From assembly GCA_934098485.1 (NCBI GenBank), contig CAKOOH010000010.1:1-36717 (forward strand): a stretch of DNA of 36,717 bases, given 5' to 3'. The position numbers and the translations under genes were made by a program. Numbering within the stretch: the stretch's first letter is position 1; each line of letters begins with the position of its first letter. The stretch comes from an uncultured Bacilli bacterium (GTDB lineage: Bacteria > Bacillota_I > Bacilli_A > RF39 > UBA660). Below the pieces are notes generated by a model. It did not search any database and was not told where the DNA came from. It was given only the letters and a program-made list of their open reading frames with translations. Shown here piece after piece: positions 23,038 to 30,927 of this stretch.

Positions 23038-24378
23038 TTATTTTTCTTTTTTAGGTGTTTTAAATATTTTATCTAAATCTTTAATACCACGAGATTTTAA
23101 GACATTTAATATTTTTGGTGCTTTGGTAGTTTTAATAAATTCTCCATTTTCTTCGCCAGTATCGGTTAATCCTTTTTGGATAAATTCAAAAATAGGATTT
23201 AATTTTATCATAGAGTTTTCAATGCCAACAACTTCAGAAATATTAGTGATTTTCCTTTTCCCATCGTGCATTCTTTCGATATTTATAACTAAATCAATAG
23301 CATTTTCAATATATTCGCGAATGGCTATGATAGGAATATCCATACCACTCATTAAAACCATAGTTTCTAAACGATTTAAAGCATCCATACTACCATTAGC
23401 ATGTAAAGTAGTAAGGGATCCATCATGACCGGTATTCATGGCTTGAAGCATATCAAAGGCTTCTTTACCACGGCACTCACCGACAATAATACGATCGGGT
23501 CTCATACGAAGAGCATTTATTACTAAATCTCTAATAGTAATAGCCGCACTGGTATTATAATTTACAGTTCTAGTTTCTAAACTAATTACATGATTTTGTT
23601 CGAGTTTTAATTCGGCAGCATCTTCAATGGTGATAATTCTTTCGTTTTCACCGATAAAACTACTAATAATATTTAGAAGGGTTGTTTTACCAGAGCCAGT
23701 ACCACCGCAGACAATAATATTTAGTTTACCTTTTACAGCAGCTTCTAAAAAGACAGCCATTTCGGTAGTAAGGGTCCCTACTCTAAGTAAATCATCAATG
23801 CTCGTCATATTTCTTTTAAATTTACGTATGGTTATAATTGGTCCATTAACACTAAGAGGCGGGATAACAGCATTAATTCTAGAGCCATCACTTAATCTAG
23901 AGTCAACCATCGGATTGGTTGTATCAATGGTTCTTCCTAGAGGCTGAATAAGTCTTTGGATAGTTCTAATAATGTGTTCATCATTAATAAAGGAAATACT
24001 TTCATCTTTTACTAATTTTCCTTCAATTTCGACATATACATCTTTAGGGCCATTAACCATAATTTCAGTAATATTCTTATCATTTAATAGCTCACTGATA
24101 GGCCCATAGCCGTTAATTTCATCATTAATTAAGTTATAGATATGATTTCTTTCTAAATTAGTTAAGTCATATCCTTCTAAACAAGTATCTATTTCGTCAT
24201 TAATAAAATCTTCTAAGTATTTACCACTAGGAATATTCTTATCAATTAAATGCTCGATTATTTTTTTTCTTAATTCATCTAAGAGCTTTTTGTCTTTAAA
24301 GACTTCATAATCAGTTATAGTACTTTCTTCTTCTTTGCTTTTTTTAAAATCAAAAGCATCATATAAACTTTTACTCAT
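23038..24378 (-). CDS. cpaF: CpaF/TadA family secretion ATPase
   Basis: A 446-residue cytoplasmic ATPase. It has the N-terminal helical domain ('YGPISELLNDKNITEIMVNG'), 'DSRLSDGSRINAVIPP', Walker A 'VCGGTGSGKTTLLNII', the Asp/Glu box 'RIITIEDAAELKL', Walker B and VirB11-type motifs 'MRPDRIIVGECRGKEAFDM', then 'MNTGHDGSLTTLHANGS' with the His box. It powers Tad pilus assembly as a hexamer. The gene overlaps the CpaE-like gene by 4 bases. The tail after 410 is lysine-rich and variable. Confidence 0.96.
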   Translation of the reverse strand: MSKSLYDAFDFKKSKEEESTITDYEVFKDKKLLDELRKKIIEHLIDKNIPSGKYLEDFINDEIDTCLEGYDLTNLERNHIYNLINDEINGYGPISELLNDKNITEIMVNGPKDVYVEIEGKLVKDESISFINDEHIIRTIQRLIQPLGRTIDTTNPMVDSRLSDGSRINAVIPPLSVNGPIITIRKFKRNMTSIDDLLRVGTLTTEMAVFLEAAVKGKLNIIVCGGTGSGKTTLLNIISSFIGENERIITIEDAAELKLEQNHVISLETRTVNYNTSAAITIRDLVINALRMRPDRIIVGECRGKEAFDMLQAMNTGHDGSLTTLHANGSMDALNRLETMVLMSGMDIPIIAIREYIENAIDLVINIERMHDGKRKITNISEVVGIENSMIKLNPIFEFIQKGLTDTGEENGEFIKTTKAPKILNVLKSRGIKDLDKIFKTPKKEK

Positions 24379-25118
24379 GCTTCCTCCTTTAATATATCTC
24401 TTGCGATTAAATAAAGAATTTTTTCATCAGGATAATTACTAAATCTTAAAGACATAATTTCTCCGTTATAAACTAAAGAATCTAATTTATTATAATGAAA
24501 TTTATCACTGATAATATAATCAATATTAGATTTTAAGATGTTTTTAATATCATAGTTACTAAAGTATTTTTTATCTAATTTGACACTGTTATTAAGAATA
24601 ATTTTATATTTAGAAATGTCGCTATCATATAAAATATTTAGGACATTTTTTAAATTTTTTAAGGACGCTAAATCATTGGTTGTCATAAATAATATTTCAT
24701 CGCATTTATCAAGGGCTAAAACATTTATTTCATTTAAGTAACTGGTGGTATCGATTAAAATAACATCATAAAGGTATTTACATTTATCTAAAAGGGTTGT
24801 TATGATAGAACTTTCAATTTTATTTGAAAAACGAGGATCTTTAGGACATGCTAAAAAGGATATATTATCATTATATTTAGTAATATATTTATCAATGTTA
24901 TCAAAACGATTATTACTATAATCTTCATAAAAATTATAAATTGTTTTACTTACGTCTTTATTTAATGATGCTGCAATAGCACCAGTACATAAGTCTAAAT
25001 CGATAATTAAAACTTTTTTATCTAATTTGGATATAATACCAGCTAAATTTATTACAAATGTTGTTTTTCCAATTCCGCCTTTGGCACCATATATACACAC
25101 ACTTTTACCCTTTGCCAT
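24375..25118 (-). CDS. CpaE/TadZ-like ParA-MinD family ATPase
   Basis: A 247-residue P-loop ATPase with a deviant Walker A, 'GAKGGIGKTTFVINLAG' (signature Lys at GGxGK), and 'KVLIIDLDLCTGAIAASL' next. Switch and Walker B regions follow in 'YDVILIDTTSYLNEIN'. It lacks the N-terminal receiver-like domain of long CpaE proteins. Related proteins place Tad assembly at a site on the membrane. The gene is between the TadE-like genes and cpaF, which fixes its role. Confidence 0.88.
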   Translation of the reverse strand: MAKGKSVCIYGAKGGIGKTTFVINLAGIISKLDKKVLIIDLDLCTGAIAASLNKDVSKTIYNFYEDYSNNRFDNIDKYITKYNDNISFLACPKDPRFSNKIESSIITTLLDKCKYLYDVILIDTTSYLNEINVLALDKCDEILFMTTNDLASLKNLKNVLNILYDSDISKYKIILNNSVKLDKKYFSNYDIKNILKSNIDYIISDKFHYNKLDSLVYNGEIMSLRFSNYPDEKILYLIARDILKEEA

Positions 25119-25128
25119 AATACCTTCC

Positions 25129-25500
25129 CTATTCTTTTATAATTATATCATTATTAACCTTTTCTGCAACTATATTTATGGTTATTTCATTTAAATTTAT
25201 ATTAGAAAATTTACTTTTTTCTTTTATTTTAATTTTGTTTGTTATTTTTAAAATATTATCTTGGTATGTCACTTTTAAATTTGTAGTATCTATGTTATTT
25301 AGTTTAAATAGTTTTTTAGTTTCTTCTTCTTTATTTGGCTCATTTGATGATAATACTTCTTTAGCTGTTTCTACCGCGATATCATTTAATTTAGTTTTAT
25401 TTTGAAGATAATTACCATAATCATACACATACATAAAGATAATAAATATAATAGGAATCATGATAATAAATAAAACTAATGACTGACCTTTTTTATTCAT
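25129..25500 (-). CDS. TadE-like pseudopilin, second copy
   Basis: A 123-residue protein with the start 'MNKKGQSLVLFIIMIPIIF', a short basic leader and a long hydrophobic helix, then an extracellular domain. The start nearly repeats that of the adjacent gene (MNKKGQALVEF), so the pair probably arose by tandem duplication. This copy has Leu where TadE proteins usually carry the Glu of the 'VEF' motif. It overlaps the first TadE-like gene by 8 bases and precedes the CpaE-like gene. Confidence 0.75.
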   Translation of the reverse strand: MNKKGQSLVLFIIMIPIIFIIFMYVYDYGNYLQNKTKLNDIAVETAKEVLSSNEPNKEEETKKLFKLNNIDTTNLKVTYQDNILKITNKIKIKEKSKFSNINLNEITINIVAEKVNNDIIIKE

Positions 25501-25843
25501 TAAGCAGAACCCTTTCTGTTTTTAAAATGAAGGGTGATGGCATTATTTTACTTAATCCTGGGGTGATAAACTCATAGTTTTCTTCTAAAGAAATCGTAAC
25601 ATATTTGTCATCTTGCTTTATATTATAATTTATATTTTTATCATCTTTAGATGCGGATAAATATTTTTTAATTTCATTTTCATCATTATATTCGTGATAG
25701 ATTTTTACGACTTCACTTATCTTATTTTCAAGATTGTTTTTGGCACTAAAAATCATTATGTAATCAATAATTCCTAAAAAAATCATAACCACAATGGGCA
25801 CAATTATAATAAATTCTACTAATGCTTGACCTTTCTTATTCAT
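25493..25843 (-). CDS. tadE: TadE-like pseudopilin, first gene of the Tad cluster
   Basis: A 116-residue protein with the TadE start 'MNKKGQALVEFIIIVPIVV', including the conserved Glu in VEF, and a single helix. A beta-rich extracellular domain follows ('KYVTISLEENYEFITPGLSK'). TadE-like proteins are processed by a prepilin peptidase and join the pilus. It is first in the six-gene cluster and lies after an extended -10 promoter. No Flp major pilin gene is found in the window. Confidence 0.85.
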   Translation of the reverse strand: MNKKGQALVEFIIIVPIVVMIFLGIIDYIMIFSAKNNLENKISEVVKIYHEYNDENEIKKYLSASKDDKNINYNIKQDDKYVTISLEENYEFITPGLSKIMPSPFILKTERVLLNE

Positions 25844-25868
25844 AATTATCAGCCCCTATTATGATTAA

Positions 25869-25877
25869 ATTATAGCA
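25869..25877 (-). promoter_or_regulatory. Extended -10 promoter of the Tad cluster
   Basis: TGCTATAAT on the minus strand, 26 bases before the first TadE-like ATG and just after a terminator. Confidence 0.65.
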
Positions 25878-25890
25878 TATTTGTTCCAAG

Positions 25891-25918
25891 AAAAAAAGAA
25901 GATATTTTTTATCTTCTT
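25891..25918 (-). terminator. Terminator of the small gene at 25942-26144
   Basis: In the minus-strand RNA, AAGAAGAUA pairs with UAUCUUCUU around AAAAA, then a run of U. It lies 24 bases after the stop of the frame-corrected small gene. Confidence 0.85.
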
Positions 25919-25941
25919 ACTTAATTTTGCTTTGATGGATT

Positions 25942-26144
25942 TTAATCTAACGGTTTTAAATTTTTAGGTTTGATATCTAAGAAATCAAATGCTGAAGACT
26001 TGGCACTACATTCTTCTGTTTAGCAAAGGCAGCATCTACTCTTTTACCATCTTCGATACTAGCACTTACTAAGGTATCTTCTTTTTTAGATTTAATATTT
26101 AAATTAATATTTTCTGATTGATTTTTTTGATTTATTTTTTTCAT
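25942..26144 (-). CDS. Small protein gene with apparent single-base frameshift
   Basis: From ATG 26144 the frame runs 55 codons to TAG 25977. One A inserted at the AAA near 26019-26022 would join it to a second frame ending at TAA 25942, giving 67 residues. Reading begins 'MKKINQKNQSENINLNIKS', passes 'LVSASIEDGKRVDAAFAK', and after correction ends 'SSAFDFLDIKPKNLKPLD'. The corrected stop fits the terminator position. A TTGACA-N17-TAGAAT promoter and AAAGGGGG site precede it. It is soluble and charged, with one Cys after correction. I recognise no family. The frameshift may be a sequencing error, a mutation or, less likely, a translational slip. Confidence 0.6.
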
Positions 26145-26169
26145 AATACCCCCTTTAAATGCAGCTCCT

Positions 26170-26198
26170 ATTCTACATATTTAGGGTATTAATGTCAA
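26170..26198 (-). promoter_or_regulatory. Consensus promoter of the small gene
   Basis: TTGACA and TAGAAT are 17 bases apart on the minus strand. The -35 box overlaps the TGA stop of the methyltransferase gene. Confidence 0.8.
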
Positions 26199-26956
26199 GC
26201 GTATTTAGTTAGTAATATTTCATATACTTTTTTTATTTCATCATTATTTAAAATATTAAATTGTTTATTTAATATTTCTTCATCAATATTTAAACTTTTG
26301 ATTACTTCTTTAGCTTCTTTTTTTGTATATTTTTTTACAATTATTAAGCTTTCAAGTAAAGCATTTTTTAATTTTTTTTCGTCTAATAAATAAATATTTT
26401 TGATAATAGATTCTAAAGTATTCCACTTTGTTTTAGGAGTTAATTTAATAATGGATGACATAACTTTAGGGGCGGGATCAAAGGCTGATGGCGGAATGTC
26501 TTCATATTTTAAAGAATCAAAAAAAGTGTTAGTTAATAAAGATAAATTAGTTATTTTTTTATTTACTACATTATCTATATAGTTTTTACCCATAATCATA
26601 TATATTTCCGTATTAGTTAGATTTTTCATTTTATAAATGAAAGGCTCAATTATACTATAAGGAAGAGAAGTTATAATTTTATTAACTTTAGGTAAATTAC
26701 ATTTGATAACATCGCCAAAAATAATTTCAATATCCGGTATTTTTTCTAAATACTCTTTTAGCCTTATATCTTTTTCGATAACATACATATGAGCTACTTT
26801 AGGAGCAATTAATTTAGTTAAAGTTCCGACTCCAGGACCAACTTCTAAAACGATATCATTTTTTTGAAGATTACAAATTTTAATAAAATCTTTAATATAT
26901 TTTTCACTTATAAGAAAGTGTTGATCTAATAAATCACTGTCATTTAAAAAATTCAT
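26195..26956 (-). CDS. KsgA/Dim1-like rRNA adenine N6-dimethyltransferase family protein, variant motif IV
   Basis: A 253-residue SAM-dependent methyltransferase. It starts with 'LLDQHFLISEKYI' (the LGQxFL box), then motif I 'IVLEVGPGVGTLT' at 35-47, 'YVIEKDIRL' (acidic loop), and 'IIFGDVIKC'. The catalytic N-L-P-Y motif reads TSLPYS at 96-101, with Ser97 in place of Asn. The C-terminal 'PPSAFDPAPKVMSSIIKL' is typical of the family. KsgA dimethylates two adjacent adenines in helix 45 of 16S rRNA; Erm proteins act on 23S. The substitution may change activity or product. It lies just downstream of the SGNH gene, 12 bases away. Confidence 0.85.
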   Translation of the reverse strand: MNFLNDSDLLDQHFLISEKYIKDFIKICNLQKNDIVLEVGPGVGTLTKLIAPKVAHMYVIEKDIRLKEYLEKIPDIEIIFGDVIKCNLPKVNKIITSLPYSIIEPFIYKMKNLTNTEIYMIMGKNYIDNVVNKKITNLSLLTNTFFDSLKYEDIPPSAFDPAPKVMSSIIKLTPKTKWNTLESIIKNIYLLDEKKLKNALLESLIIVKKYTKKEAKEVIKSLNIDEEILNKQFNILNNDEIKKVYEILLTKYA

Positions 26957-26968
26957 ATTTTTGCCTTT

Positions 26969-27817
26969 CTAGTTACTATTTAAATAACTAACCATATGTT
27001 TGCCCCATAATGTGAAATAAAAGGCTTTAGGATGGATACCATCGGATGAATATGGTTTTTCTTTCTCATTTAAGTATACACTATTTTCTAAAAAAGGAAC
27101 ATTTAATTCATTAGCTAGATTTTTAAGTTCATTATTAAAAAGTTCTTGGTATGAAAATGCACTACTTTTATTAACGGCTTTATGACTTACTGGTAAAATA
27201 GAGTTTATAACAATAGTAGTATTAGGTAATGTTTCTTTTAAATAAGTTAATTTTTTACGGTAAGCAGCAATAAAAGAGTTTACTCTACCCGTCCAAAGTT
27301 CTAAGTCATTAGAGCCATATGATAAAAATAAATAACTAGGATTTTGATTTAATAATTTAGGAAGATCTTTTTCCATATTATCAATGCGGCGACCACGGTG
27401 AAAAACAGCTTGATCTTCATCTAAAACATTATAAGCAGTTAAGCCTTCAACCATGGAGTCACCAATAACATAGGCATTTTTATTTTTAAAAGTTGTTTTA
27501 ATATCGCCATAAGAAATGCCTTCAATGGAATAACTATCAGCTGGTTCAACGTGATATGGCTGATATAATAAAATATCAGAAAAATTAGAAGTAGTAGTTT
27601 TTTTCGTGGTGGTTTTAGTAGTGATTACCTTGGCAGTTGTTGTGGTAGTCGTGGTAGATTCAGCAGTTGTTGTTTCAGTTTTTACAGTGATAGTTTTAGT
27701 AGTAGTGTTTTTAGTAATTTCTTGCTTATGAGCCGGTTTAAAGAAAAATACTCCAGGAATACTTATTAAAGCAACAAGTGATATTATTAATATGTTTTGA
27801 AAATATTTTTCTTTCAT
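26969..27817 (-). CDS. SGNH/GDSL hydrolase, membrane anchored with Thr-rich linker
   Basis: A 282-residue protein with one N-terminal transmembrane helix (about 8-27). A linker at about 33-78 is made mostly of Thr and Lys ('TTTAESTTTTTTTAKVIT'). The SGNH domain follows, with block I 'YVIGDSMVEGL', block III 'FLSYGSNDLELW', and block V 'SSDGIHPKAF'. It probably acts outside the cell as an acyl- or acetyl-esterase or transferase on surface glycans. The gene follows the DUF4358 lipoprotein in the O-acylation operon. Its linker could be O-glycosylated; that is inference. Confidence 0.9.
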   Translation of the reverse strand: MKEKYFQNILIISLVALISIPGVFFFKPAHKQEITKNTTTKTITVKTETTTAESTTTTTTTAKVITTKTTTKKTTTSNFSDILLYQPYHVEPADSYSIEGISYGDIKTTFKNKNAYVIGDSMVEGLTAYNVLDEDQAVFHRGRRIDNMEKDLPKLLNQNPSYLFLSYGSNDLELWTGRVNSFIAAYRKKLTYLKETLPNTTIVINSILPVSHKAVNKSSAFSYQELFNNELKNLANELNVPFLENSVYLNEKEKPYSSDGIHPKAFYFTLWGKHMVSYLNSN

Positions 27818-27833
27818 TTTTACTACCTCTTTT

Positions 27834-28289
27834 TTATAATTCTAAAAAGTTATCTCTTATTTTAGTTCCTATTTCATCATCCATAACTAAAAGGACTAAG
27901 TTACCCTTACTCTCAGTTATGACATTATCAACTCCAACACATACCCATTTTCGAGGGTCAGCAGTTTCTTTTAACTCATCTTTGGCTTTTGATGCAGTCA
28001 TTTCGTCTTTAACTCTTATAAGTACTACAGAGTGAGCAACAGATGTCATCATTGGCTCTGATGCTAAGGCCTCTTCATATTCAAAAGTAATTTTTCCTAA
28101 ATAATATTCTTCGTTTTCTTTATTTACTTTAATGCGATCTAACTCTGGAACATCATCACTAGGAATTCCTTCATATATTTTATTCATAATACTTTTTAAG
28201 GAACCTTCTGGTCCACTACTATTTTTTGAGCAGCCAAAAGTTAAAGCTACCATAAAACATATTAAAATTAAACATAGTCTTTTTTTCAT
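27834..28289 (-). CDS. DUF4358 family lipoprotein
   Basis: A 151-residue lipoprotein precursor: basic start, hydrophobic helix and lipobox-like 'LTFGCSK', with Cys20 lipidated. The mature domain has 'LKSIMNKIYEGIPSDDVPEL', 'AHSVVLIRVKDEMTASKAK' and 'DPRKWVCVGVDNVITESK', which fits DUF4358. This family is often found beside MBOAT and DHHW genes in Bacillota, as here, and probably helps the surface acylation system. AGGAGG precedes the ATG. Its exact function is unknown. Confidence 0.82.
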   Translation of the reverse strand: MKKRLCLILICFMVALTFGCSKNSSGPEGSLKSIMNKIYEGIPSDDVPELDRIKVNKENEEYYLGKITFEYEEALASEPMMTSVAHSVVLIRVKDEMTASKAKDELKETADPRKWVCVGVDNVITESKGNLVLLVMDDEIGTKIRDNFLEL

Positions 28290-28298
28290 TTTTTCCTC

Positions 28299-29387
28299 CT
28301 ATTTTAAAGCAAAACTATTATTTATAACCGGCATACTATATATAAATAAAATGTCGGTATTATTATTTATATTTATTTCAGGAATTTTATCAAGGTAATT
28401 ACTTGATAAATATCTTAAATCTATCATAGTAATTTTAGAGTATGCAGGTATTAGTAATGGTACTAAACTACTTGCAAAGGAATCTCTAAATACTACAAGT
28501 TCTTTATTATTTTGAGCGTTTTTATTATTTATTATTAGTAAAGATGTGGCACCACTTAAGTATATATCATATCTATCAATATCATTTAAGTTGTCATTAT
28601 TATATACCTTAGTTATTAATTTTTTCTCGTAATTATAAACGGTACTATTATTTATAATATCACTAGATAGATATGTAATAGTATCAGGTTTAATATTAGA
28701 AATAGTGCTACCATATAAGGCACCATAAAAGGGACTAAAGGTATTTGTTATATTTGGCATATTAACAAAAATATTCATGCTAGATACAATTTTATTTAAA
28801 GTTTTTTCTAAAGTTTCCTGCTTCCAGTGAATATCGGTGCGATAATAATTATCTAAACTTAAAGTATCTAAAATATCTATTTTTTGAATGTTACTAGCCA
28901 AATTTTGATTAACCATTTGCATGAATTTATTGTAATCTTTTTTAGGAACATTTTTGTCATTTAAGTAATAATTCTTATCAGGAATATAGATGAAATAGGC
29001 ATTATTTGATGTTACATATTTTTGATTAATACTATTTATTTTAGTTAGAAAGTAATTTACAGATGACTCATTTAAGGTAGCATCTAAATTAAATAAATGA
29101 TTTTGAGTTTCTAATATGCCATTATCTTCTTTAGACATAAAAACCTTTTTGCTGATAAAACTTTTAAGCTCTCTAAAGTTATCTCGCATGGGAGCCTGAT
29201 CTAAAATATAGTCATCCACCTTTTCAAAATAAGTCCCATTAAGCAAACTTTTAATCGTTATTTCAGGAATAGATGCAAGTTTTCTTCTTTCTTTAATGGA
29301 CACCTCTTTATCAGGAGTTAAAAGGCTTAATAAACTAAAGATTAATAAAAATGCTACAAAAGAAAGGGATATAATTTTATCTTTCAT
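28299..29387 (-). CDS. DHHW family protein (AlgJ/AlgX-like)
   Basis: A 362-residue protein with one N-terminal signal or anchor helix and a large extracellular domain. The N-terminal 'SIKERRKLASIPEITIKSLL' and 'YILDQAPMRDNFRELKSF' are typical of DHHW proteins, and 'YYRTDIHWKQE' at about 186-196 holds the D-x-H-W motif. A catalytic-type Ser may lie in 'VVFRDSFASSLVPLL' near the C-terminus. AlgJ-like proteins transfer acetyl groups to surface polysaccharides using an acetyl donor passed by the MBOAT protein. It lies 9 bases after the MBOAT stop codon. AAGGAGG precedes the ATG. Confidence 0.88.
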   Translation of the reverse strand: MKDKIISLSFVAFLLIFSLLSLLTPDKEVSIKERRKLASIPEITIKSLLNGTYFEKVDDYILDQAPMRDNFRELKSFISKKVFMSKEDNGILETQNHLFNLDATLNESSVNYFLTKINSINQKYVTSNNAYFIYIPDKNYYLNDKNVPKKDYNKFMQMVNQNLASNIQKIDILDTLSLDNYYRTDIHWKQETLEKTLNKIVSSMNIFVNMPNITNTFSPFYGALYGSTISNIKPDTITYLSSDIINNSTVYNYEKKLITKVYNNDNLNDIDRYDIYLSGATSLLIINNKNAQNNKELVVFRDSFASSLVPLLIPAYSKITMIDLRYLSSNYLDKIPEININNNTDILFIYSMPVINNSFALK

Positions 29388-29396
29388 GGGGCCTCC

Positions 29397-30788
29397 TTAA
29401 AATTTAAAGTATAAAAAGGGATTTGATGATGAATCAATAATAAAAGATGTAGATATAATAAGTAAAATGATATAGATAATAGGTTTGATATACCCTACTA
29501 CGTTAGCAAGTTTTTCGTTTTCAGCAAATTTTTCATTTATATTTTTAATAAATTTAGAACTAGCAATTATTCCTAGCACAAAAATAAGCAAATAATTTTT
29601 TAGATAGTATAAGGTTTCAAGATTTACAAAATCTAAAGAAGTAAAGGAAAACATATTTTTGATAAATAGAAAGGCTTTACTTAAATCGGTTTCATTAAAA
29701 ATGACAAAGCCAATCGCAACTATTACATTAGTATAAATAAGACCAATTAGGTGATGTTTATCTAAGAACTTTTGAAAAAACTTTTTTTCGATGATTAAAA
29801 TAATCGCATAATATAGTCCCCAAAATATAAAATTCCAAGAAGCACCATGCCAAAAGCCGGTAGCAAGCCAAACAATTAAGATATTAAAGGCTCTTCTTAA
29901 TGGTTTAACGCGGCTTCCTTTTAAAGGAATATAGATGTAGTCTTTAAACCAAGAAGATAATGAAATGTGCCATCTGCGCCAAAAATCAGTAATACTGAAA
30001 GATGCTAATGGGTAATTAAAGTTTTCTAAGAATTTAAAACCAATCATTAAACCTAGGCCAATGGCCATATCACTGTAACCAGAAAAGTCTAAATATAAAA
30101 CGAAGGTATCATTAAAAGCTTTAAGCCAGTATGATAAAATGCTAGGAGCATTTAGGGATGCTAGACTTTTAGAAAAATAAGTTAAGGTATCGGCTAAAAT
30201 AACTTTTTTTGATAAACCAATAATAAATCTGCTGACGCCACTTGAAAAAGAAGTAAAATCCTGTTTAGGATTATCAAGGTTCTTTTCAATATCTGCATAT
30301 CTTACAATTGGTCCTTCGGCTAAGTGAGGAAACATAAGTAAATATGTCATGTAATTTAGTAAGTTTTTAGCATCCTTGATTTTGTGCGTATAGATATCAA
30401 TTAAATAACTAGCGTTTTGAAAAGTATAAAAACTAAGACCTAAGGGGATTGCAACTCTAATAAAAGATAAATGAGTGCCAGTTAAATTATTTATATTTTC
30501 AATAAAGAAATTATAGTATTTAAAATAGAAAAGAAGCCCGAAGTTTAAGATAAGTCCTAGAATAAGAAATAATTTAGGATGTTTCTTACCACTAATTTTC
30601 TTCCCTAGAAAATAATTTAAACAAGCCGATATAATTAGTAATGGTACATATTTAATATCGCCATATGCATAAAATATTAAACTAAAAATAATAAGACAAA
30701 TCTTTTTATATTTCTTAGGTACTAAATAATAACATAGTAAGAAAGCAGGCAAAAAGTAATATAAAAATGTCATACTAGAAAAAATCAT
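29397..30788 (-). CDS. MBOAT family membrane O-acyltransferase (AlgI/DltB/PatA-like)
   Basis: A 463-residue polytopic protein with about eleven helices. The conserved MBOAT core is visible: 'YPLASFSITDFWRRWHISLS', 'WFKDYIYIPLKG', and the catalytic His in 'VWLATGFWHGASWNFIFWG' followed by 'YYAIILIIEK'. The central 'FPHLAEGPIVRYADIE' is typical of the AlgI group. It moves acetyl or other acyl groups across the membrane for O-acylation of a surface polymer. It heads an operon with DHHW, DUF4358 and SGNH genes. A TGATATAAT promoter and GGAGGG site precede it. Confidence 0.93.
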   Translation of the reverse strand: MIFSSMTFLYYFLPAFLLCYYLVPKKYKKICLIIFSLIFYAYGDIKYVPLLIISACLNYFLGKKISGKKHPKLFLILGLILNFGLLFYFKYYNFFIENINNLTGTHLSFIRVAIPLGLSFYTFQNASYLIDIYTHKIKDAKNLLNYMTYLLMFPHLAEGPIVRYADIEKNLDNPKQDFTSFSSGVSRFIIGLSKKVILADTLTYFSKSLASLNAPSILSYWLKAFNDTFVLYLDFSGYSDMAIGLGLMIGFKFLENFNYPLASFSITDFWRRWHISLSSWFKDYIYIPLKGSRVKPLRRAFNILIVWLATGFWHGASWNFIFWGLYYAIILIIEKKFFQKFLDKHHLIGLIYTNVIVAIGFVIFNETDLSKAFLFIKNMFSFTSLDFVNLETLYYLKNYLLIFVLGIIASSKFIKNINEKFAENEKLANVVGYIKPIIYIILLIISTSFIIDSSSNPFLYFKF

Positions 30789-30822
30789 AACTCTACCCTC
30801 CTACTTTATATTTCCTAATTTG

Positions 30823-30831
30823 ATTATATCA
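30823..30831 (-). promoter_or_regulatory. Extended -10 promoter of the O-acylation operon
   Basis: An exact TGATATAAT on the minus strand, 34 bases before the MBOAT start. Confidence 0.65.
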
Positions 30832-30890
30832 TATTAACTTAATTATAAAAGGTGTTAGAGTGCTTATTTGTCACTTTTTGTAAAGAAAAG

Positions 30891-30927
30891 AAAAAACTCT
30901 AAATAAAAATTACTTTTTATTAGAGTT
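30891..30927 (-). terminator. Terminator of the glycosyltransferase gene
   Basis: In the minus-strand RNA, AACUCUAAUAAAAA pairs with UUUUUAUUUAGAGUU (one bulge), then a short run of U. The stop codon lies in the loop. Confidence 0.8.

Noticed and set aside
26016..26024. Programmed -1 frameshift in the small gene
   Set aside because: The geometry is -1, but the site GCTAAACAG has no X-XXY-YYZ heptamer in frame and no clear downstream pseudoknot. A lost A is simpler.
27585..27720. Repetitive DNA in the SGNH gene as a mobile or CRISPR repeat
   Set aside because: It is coding sequence for the Thr-rich linker and lacks repeat-spacer structure. No CRISPR array or insertion sequence ends were seen in the window.
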